A stretch of DNA of 64,000 nt, from the NCBI RefSeq assembly GCF_002163625.1, contig NZ_CP020892.1, forward strand, positions 3,844,001 through 3,908,000, in the 5' to 3' direction. Shown piece after piece: positions 60,916 through 64,000 of the stretch. Within the stretch, counting starts at the first letter, position 1. Each line of letters starts with the position of its first letter. Both the position numbers and the translations under genes were made by a program. The notes below the pieces were generated by a model. It ran no database searches and was not told the origin of the DNA. It saw only the letters and a program-made list of their open reading frames with translations. The stretch comes from Pseudomonas sp. M30-35 (GTDB lineage Bacteria; Pseudomonadota; Gammaproteobacteria; Pseudomonadales; Pseudomonadaceae).

Positions 60916-62169
60916 TTACGAACGGCCATAGGCACGCGGCAGTTTCAATTCAGTGAGCGTGCCGCCCTCTTCATGGTTATACAGTTTAACCGTACCTCCG
61001 GCACGCGTGACGCTGGCTTGACTTAAAAATAAGCCCAGACCAAATCCCTTACCCTTGGTGGTGAAGAATGGACGCCCCAACTGCTCGGCAATCGCCAGAG
61101 GCACACCCGCACCAAAATCACGAATGGTCAGGTACAGCCACTGGTGGTTCCAATCAAGGCAGATATCCAGCTTGTCGGGATGCGCATCAGCGGCGTTATT
61201 CAACAGATTAAGCAAGGCTTGAGTGAGATCAGCTGGCGGCATCAAGCGTGGCGCTGTACCTCGACCCAGGCATTGATAACGATAGCTCGCTTCCGGGCGC
61301 ATCAAGTGCCAGCGATTGAGGGTAACCTCAAGCCACTCAACACAGGATTGCTCGACAACAGCCAGACGGCGATCTGCCTCAGCCGCGCGCACCAGCTGTT
61401 GCAGCGTGTCCTTGCACAGCTTCACTTGCTCTTGCAGGACGGCCAAATCCTCTTGCAACAGTGGTTCGGGGTGCTCACGGCGCAACTCTTTGATCAATAC
61501 ACTCATGGTCGCCAATGGCGTTCCCAACTCGTGTGCCGCGCCCGCAGCCTGGGTGGCAACAGCTAAAAGTTGTTGATCACGCAGGTTCTCTTCACGGCGC
61601 TCTGCGCGCTGCTGGTCTTGCCCGCGCAGCTCTTCAGCCATTTTCGCAACGAAGAAGGTAATCAATCCGGCCGCCATTGCGAAGCTCAGCCACATCCCAT
61701 AAACCAGCAAGCTCTCGCGCTGCTCCAGCGGCACCATAACCGCATGCGACCAAACCAGCAGCACGGTATAACCCGTCAACGCCAGCCCCGATAAGGTTAC
61801 GGTGTAGAGCCACGGCAACGTGGCAGCCGCAATGGTCAAAGGCACCAGGTAATAAGACACGAACGGGTTGCTGGAGCCGCCAGAGTAAAACAGCAGCACG
61901 CTGTGGATGATCAAATCGAAACTGAGTTGCAGCGCATATTCTTGCTCAGTCACTGGCCACGGGCCGCGTAAACGCAAGGTTGTGAGTAAACACAGGGCCA
62001 ACGAAACGGCCAGGGTGACACTCAACTCAAACCATGGCAGCACCAGCAAACCAGACTTATAGACAAGCCCCACCGCGCCAGCCTGGGCGGCGAGCACCAA
62101 GAAGCGGATCAGAATTAAACGCCTGAGGTTTTGCCGACTGGCCGACAACAACTGCACCGGTGCGAGCAT
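60916..62169 (-). CDS. roxS: Redox sensor histidine kinase RoxS (RegB/PrrB family)
   Basis: The membrane sensor for RoxR. The 417-residue protein has six membrane helices and, between them, the quinone-sensing motif GGSSNPF (97-103) of RegB-type kinases. The H-box is AAHELGTPLATMS with phospho-acceptor His213, and Cys252 in KLCKDTLQQL matches the redox-active cysteine of RegB. N-, G1- and G2-box residues follow (LLNNAADAHP; IRDFGAGVP; KGFGLGLFLS). The start ATG at 62167-62169 is chosen on homology. It is upstream of roxR on the same strand. Confidence 0.93.
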   Translation of the reverse strand: MLAPVQLLSASRQNLRRLILIRFLVLAAQAGAVGLVYKSGLLVLPWFELSVTLAVSLALCLLTTLRLRGPWPVTEQEYALQLSFDLIIHSVLLFYSGGSSNPFVSYYLVPLTIAAATLPWLYTVTLSGLALTGYTVLLVWSHAVMVPLEQRESLLVYGMWLSFAMAAGLITFFVAKMAEELRGQDQQRAERREENLRDQQLLAVATQAAGAAHELGTPLATMSVLIKELRREHPEPLLQEDLAVLQEQVKLCKDTLQQLVRAAEADRRLAVVEQSCVEWLEVTLNRWHLMRPEASYRYQCLGRGTAPRLMPPADLTQALLNLLNNAADAHPDKLDICLDWNHQWLYLTIRDFGAGVPLAIAEQLGRPFFTTKGKGFGLGLFLSQASVTRAGGTVKLYNHEEGGTLTELKLPRAYGRS

Positions 62170-62518
62170 TGGTTCTCCGATAACGCCTGTTACAAGTCTG
62201 GCGAGTATAACCAAGCAACCGAATTACCTAGTGCGTCAACACGCCGCAGTTGAGGCACTTTGCAACGGATAATGGCTGAACAACACCAAGCTAAAACACT
62301 CAAAGTAGTTTAGCGGGCTTAATCATCAGGTTGCTGGCTGGGTCTGGCACAAGCCTCTAACGCGGCGTTTGTGCGGTGTAGATAAGCCGAGTGATAGGAC
62401 CGCTGTGACTGCCTTATTATTTTTTAAATTGTTTAACCCGAATCCATCACAAAGACCGTCTACCCTTGTGAACCTAGTGTGCAAGCTGTGCACCAACACG
62501 CCAATTAAGGAAGTATCC
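62170..62518. other. Intergenic region between roxS and the SIMPL gene
   Basis: 349 bp between divergent genes. I see no open reading frame with support, RNA gene or convincing promoter or RoxR site; GC-rich spots such as GCGGCGTTTGTGCGG were considered and do not match a known binding site well enough. Both genes need promoters here. Confidence 0.6.
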
Positions 62519-63241
62519 ATGCAATCAATGTCACGTCTCCCAAGCCTCGCAACCGCCCTGCTATTAACAGCCAGCAGCCTGCTGAGCCTCTCTGCGCATG
62601 CTGATGAAGCCCGCTACAACCAAGTAGCCCTGCGCGCTGAAGTCAGTGAAGAGATCGCCCATGACCTGATGCACGTGACTTTTTATACAGAGTCGCAAAA
62701 CAGTGACCCTGCAGCGCTTGCCACTGAAGTCACGCAAACCCTCAACGCCGCGCTGAAACAAGCACGCGCAGCACAAGGGGTCAGCGTTGCAACCGGCAGC
62801 CGCAACAGCTATCCGGTATATGACGAAAAAGGCAAGAAGATCATCGCATGGCGCGAACGTGCTGAAGTGCGCCTTGAAAGTGCAGATTTTGCCGCGCTAT
62901 CGAAGCTGACCGGCGACATGCTGAAAACCATGCAGATGAGTTCAATGAGCTTCAGCATTGCCGACAACACGCGCAAGAGCAAAGAAGACACCATGCTTAA
63001 AGGTGCAGTTGATGCATTCAAAGCGCGCGCCGAACTGGCGACTCAAGCGTTGGGTGGCAAGGGTTACAAGCTGGTGAGTCTGAACATCAACAGTGGCGGC
63101 TTCCAAACGCCAATGCCGATTCGCATGGCACGCGGTAAAAGCATGGAAATGATGATGGACGCGGCGCCACCTGAAGTAGAAGCAGGCACCAGCCAAGTCA
63201 CAGTTAATGCCGACGGCGTGATAGAAGTACTAATGCCCTAA
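62519..63241 (+). CDS. SIMPL-domain periplasmic protein (YggE-like, DUF541)
   Basis: A 240-residue exported protein of the SIMPL/DUF541 family, whose E. coli member YggE is linked to oxidative-stress resistance. It has a Sec signal peptide (cleavage near AHA-DEA), and its mature part covers the whole SIMPL domain (VSEEIAHDLMHVTFYTE; GSRNSYPVYDEKGKKIIAWR; GTSQVTVNADGVIEV). The start has AAGGAAG at ideal distance. It ends at a perfect 10-bp hairpin. The position next to roxS is as in P. aeruginosa (from memory). Confidence 0.87.
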   Translation: MQSMSRLPSLATALLLTASSLLSLSAHADEARYNQVALRAEVSEEIAHDLMHVTFYTESQNSDPAALATEVTQTLNAALKQARAAQGVSVATGSRNSYPVYDEKGKKIIAWRERAEVRLESADFAALSKLTGDMLKTMQMSSMSFSIADNTRKSKEDTMLKGAVDAFKARAELATQALGGKGYKLVSLNINSGGFQTPMPIRMARGKSMEMMMDAAPPEVEAGTSQVTVNADGVIEVLMP

Positions 63242-63274
63242 AAAGTAACACTTCAAAGCACTAAAACGACGCAC

Positions 63275-63301
63275 CGCCGCTATGCCTCCATAGCGGCGTT
63301 T
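63275..63301 (+). terminator. Terminator hairpin after the SIMPL gene
   Basis: CGCCGCTATG-CCTC-CATAGCGGCG, a perfect 10-bp stem with a tetraloop, followed by TTTCG; the T-run is short. Confidence 0.75.
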
Positions 63302-63451
63302 CGCCATGTTTAAACCTAAAGTTTGTCTAAATGCGACAGCAACGTACACCACATCTACGGATAGCCCAGTTTATGAGTTAACGCACTTGTCTCCGGCATG
63401 TGCCCTGCATAGTTTCATCCAAGGTCTCCATAAGAGGCCCCTCAACATAAC

Positions 63452-63459
63452 CACAACAA
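63452..63459 (+). promoter_or_regulatory. Near-consensus AAnAAnAA motif before dppA
   Basis: CACAACAA, one mismatch from AAnAAnAA, lies 13 nt before the ATG and just upstream of AGGT. A/C-rich leaders of this kind are Hfq/Crc (or sRNA) targets in dipeptide-transport genes of other species. Weak evidence. Confidence 0.3.
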
Positions 63460-63472
63460 ACATGAGGTTTCT

Positions 63473-64000
63473 ATGCGTAAGAATGCCGTCATCCAGGCAA
63501 TGCTGGTCGCTGGGCTGATCGCCAGTGCGCCATTTGCTCAGGCTGCAAGCAATCTAGTCTTTTGTTCAGAAGGCAGCCCCGCAGGTTTTGACCCTGCGCT
63601 ATACACCACAGGCACCGACTTTGATGCGGCCGCCGAGACCGTATTCAACCGTCTGACTCAGTTTGAACGTGGCGGCACCACGGTAATTCCTGGTCTTGCT
63701 GAGAAATGGGATATTTCCAATGACGGCCTGACCTACACCTTTCATCTACGCCCTGGGGTGAAGTTTCATACCACCAGCTACTTCAAGCCAAGCCGCGAGT
63801 TTGATGCAGACGACGTGCTGTTCACCTTCCATCGCATGCTCAACAAAGACGATCCATTTCGTAAAGCTTACCCAACAGAATTCCCTTACTTCACCGACAT
63901 GGGCATGGATCAAAACATTGCCAAAATCGACAAAGTCGATGACATGACCGTGCGTTTCACCCTCAATACAGTAGACGCTGCGTTCGTCCAGAACCTCGCC
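63473..64000 (+). CDS. dppA: Dipeptide ABC transporter substrate-binding protein (5' part)
   Basis: The first 176 codons of a periplasmic binding protein; the window ends inside the gene. It has a Sec signal peptide (MRKNAVIQAMLVAG..., cleavage near AQA-ASN), then LVFCSEGSPAGFDPALYTTG, the family start, with FNRLTQFERGGTTVIPGLAE and LTYTFHLRPGVKFH, typical of DppA-type dipeptide or haem/dipeptide binders (SBP_bac_5). AGGT precedes the ATG. Pseudomonads have several paralogues; this position corresponds to the dppA1-like series (from memory). Confidence 0.85.
   Translation, partial: MRKNAVIQAMLVAGLIASAPFAQAASNLVFCSEGSPAGFDPALYTTGTDFDAAAETVFNRLTQFERGGTTVIPGLAEKWDISNDGLTYTFHLRPGVKFHTTSYFKPSREFDADDVLFTFHRMLNKDDPFRKAYPTEFPYFTDMGMDQNIAKIDKVDDMTVRFTLNTVDAAFVQNLA

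Noticed and set aside
60668..60931. Small plus-strand frame across the roxS-roxR element
   Set aside because: It runs through an inverted-repeat element and into two genes; no coding support.
62350..62400. GC-rich GCGGCGTTTGTGCGG as a RoxR/RegA box
   Set aside because: It matches only one half of the GCGGC-N5-GNCGC pattern.
63306..63518. 70-residue frame overlapping the dppA start
   Set aside because: It overlaps the signal peptide of dppA in another frame and has no homology.

Overview
The window is a chromosomal core region of a Pseudomonas-type gammaproteobacterium. The evidence is the gene set and order: rnpB, rsmI, lpoA, yraN, gmhA, dolP, sspBA, petABC, rplM-rpsI, trpS, cysDN(C), algW, hisGDC, murA, mla, kds/lpt, rpoN-hpf-ptsN-rapZ-ptsO, pmbA, darP, tldD, yhdP, rng, maf, mreBCD, gatCAB, roxSR and a dipeptide-binding protein. 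From memory, this is nearly colinear with P. aeruginosa PAO1 from about PA4421 to PA4496. AlgW, RoxSR and the short form of HisG also fit Pseudomonas. I see no prophage, CRISPR array, tRNA, rRNA or full insertion sequence.

Layout. 0-5.2 kb: RNase P RNA, a 16S rRNA methylase, and an envelope cluster read to the right (lpoA, yraN, gmhA, dolP). 5.2-10 kb, leftward: sspAB, the cytochrome bc1 operon and ribosomal proteins L13/S9. 10-15 kb: an aldo-keto reductase, an acyl-CoA dehydrogenase divergent from a GlxA-type regulator, and an orphan exported protein with an unusual leader. 15-24 kb: zapE, trpS, a small hydrolase, yhcB/zapG, sulfate activation (cysD, cysNC), a Nif3 protein and the AlgW protease. 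24-32 kb, leftward: hisGDC, murA, ibaG and the Mla phospholipid-transport operon. 32-39.4 kb, rightward: KDO synthesis and LPS export (kdsD, kdsC, lptCAB), then rpoN and the nitrogen PTS. 39.4-52.5 kb: pmbA/tldD, darP, a nitrilase, yhdP, RNase G, maf and mreBCD. 52.7-56 kb: gatCAB. 56-60 kb: a small variable block (RlpA-like lipoprotein, Ca/Na exchanger, carboxymuconolactone-decarboxylase-like protein, acetyltransferase, AEC transporter). 60-64 kb: the roxSR redox two-component system, a SIMPL protein and the start of a dppA-like gene.

Many genes serve the cell envelope (LPS, phospholipid, peptidoglycan, cell shape), interleaved with respiration, translation and nitrogen regulation. The most interesting signals are non-coding: (1) a family of three small inverted-repeat elements, one between roxS and roxR and one a 45-bp deletion derivative between hisD and hisC; (2) a sigma54-like GG-N10-GC element overlapping a perfect TATAAT in front of rpoN; (3) AAnAAnAA (Hfq/Crc-type) motifs in front of two neighbouring genes, one inside a hairpin that pairs with the ribosome binding site; (4) an apparent ATT start codon for mreC.
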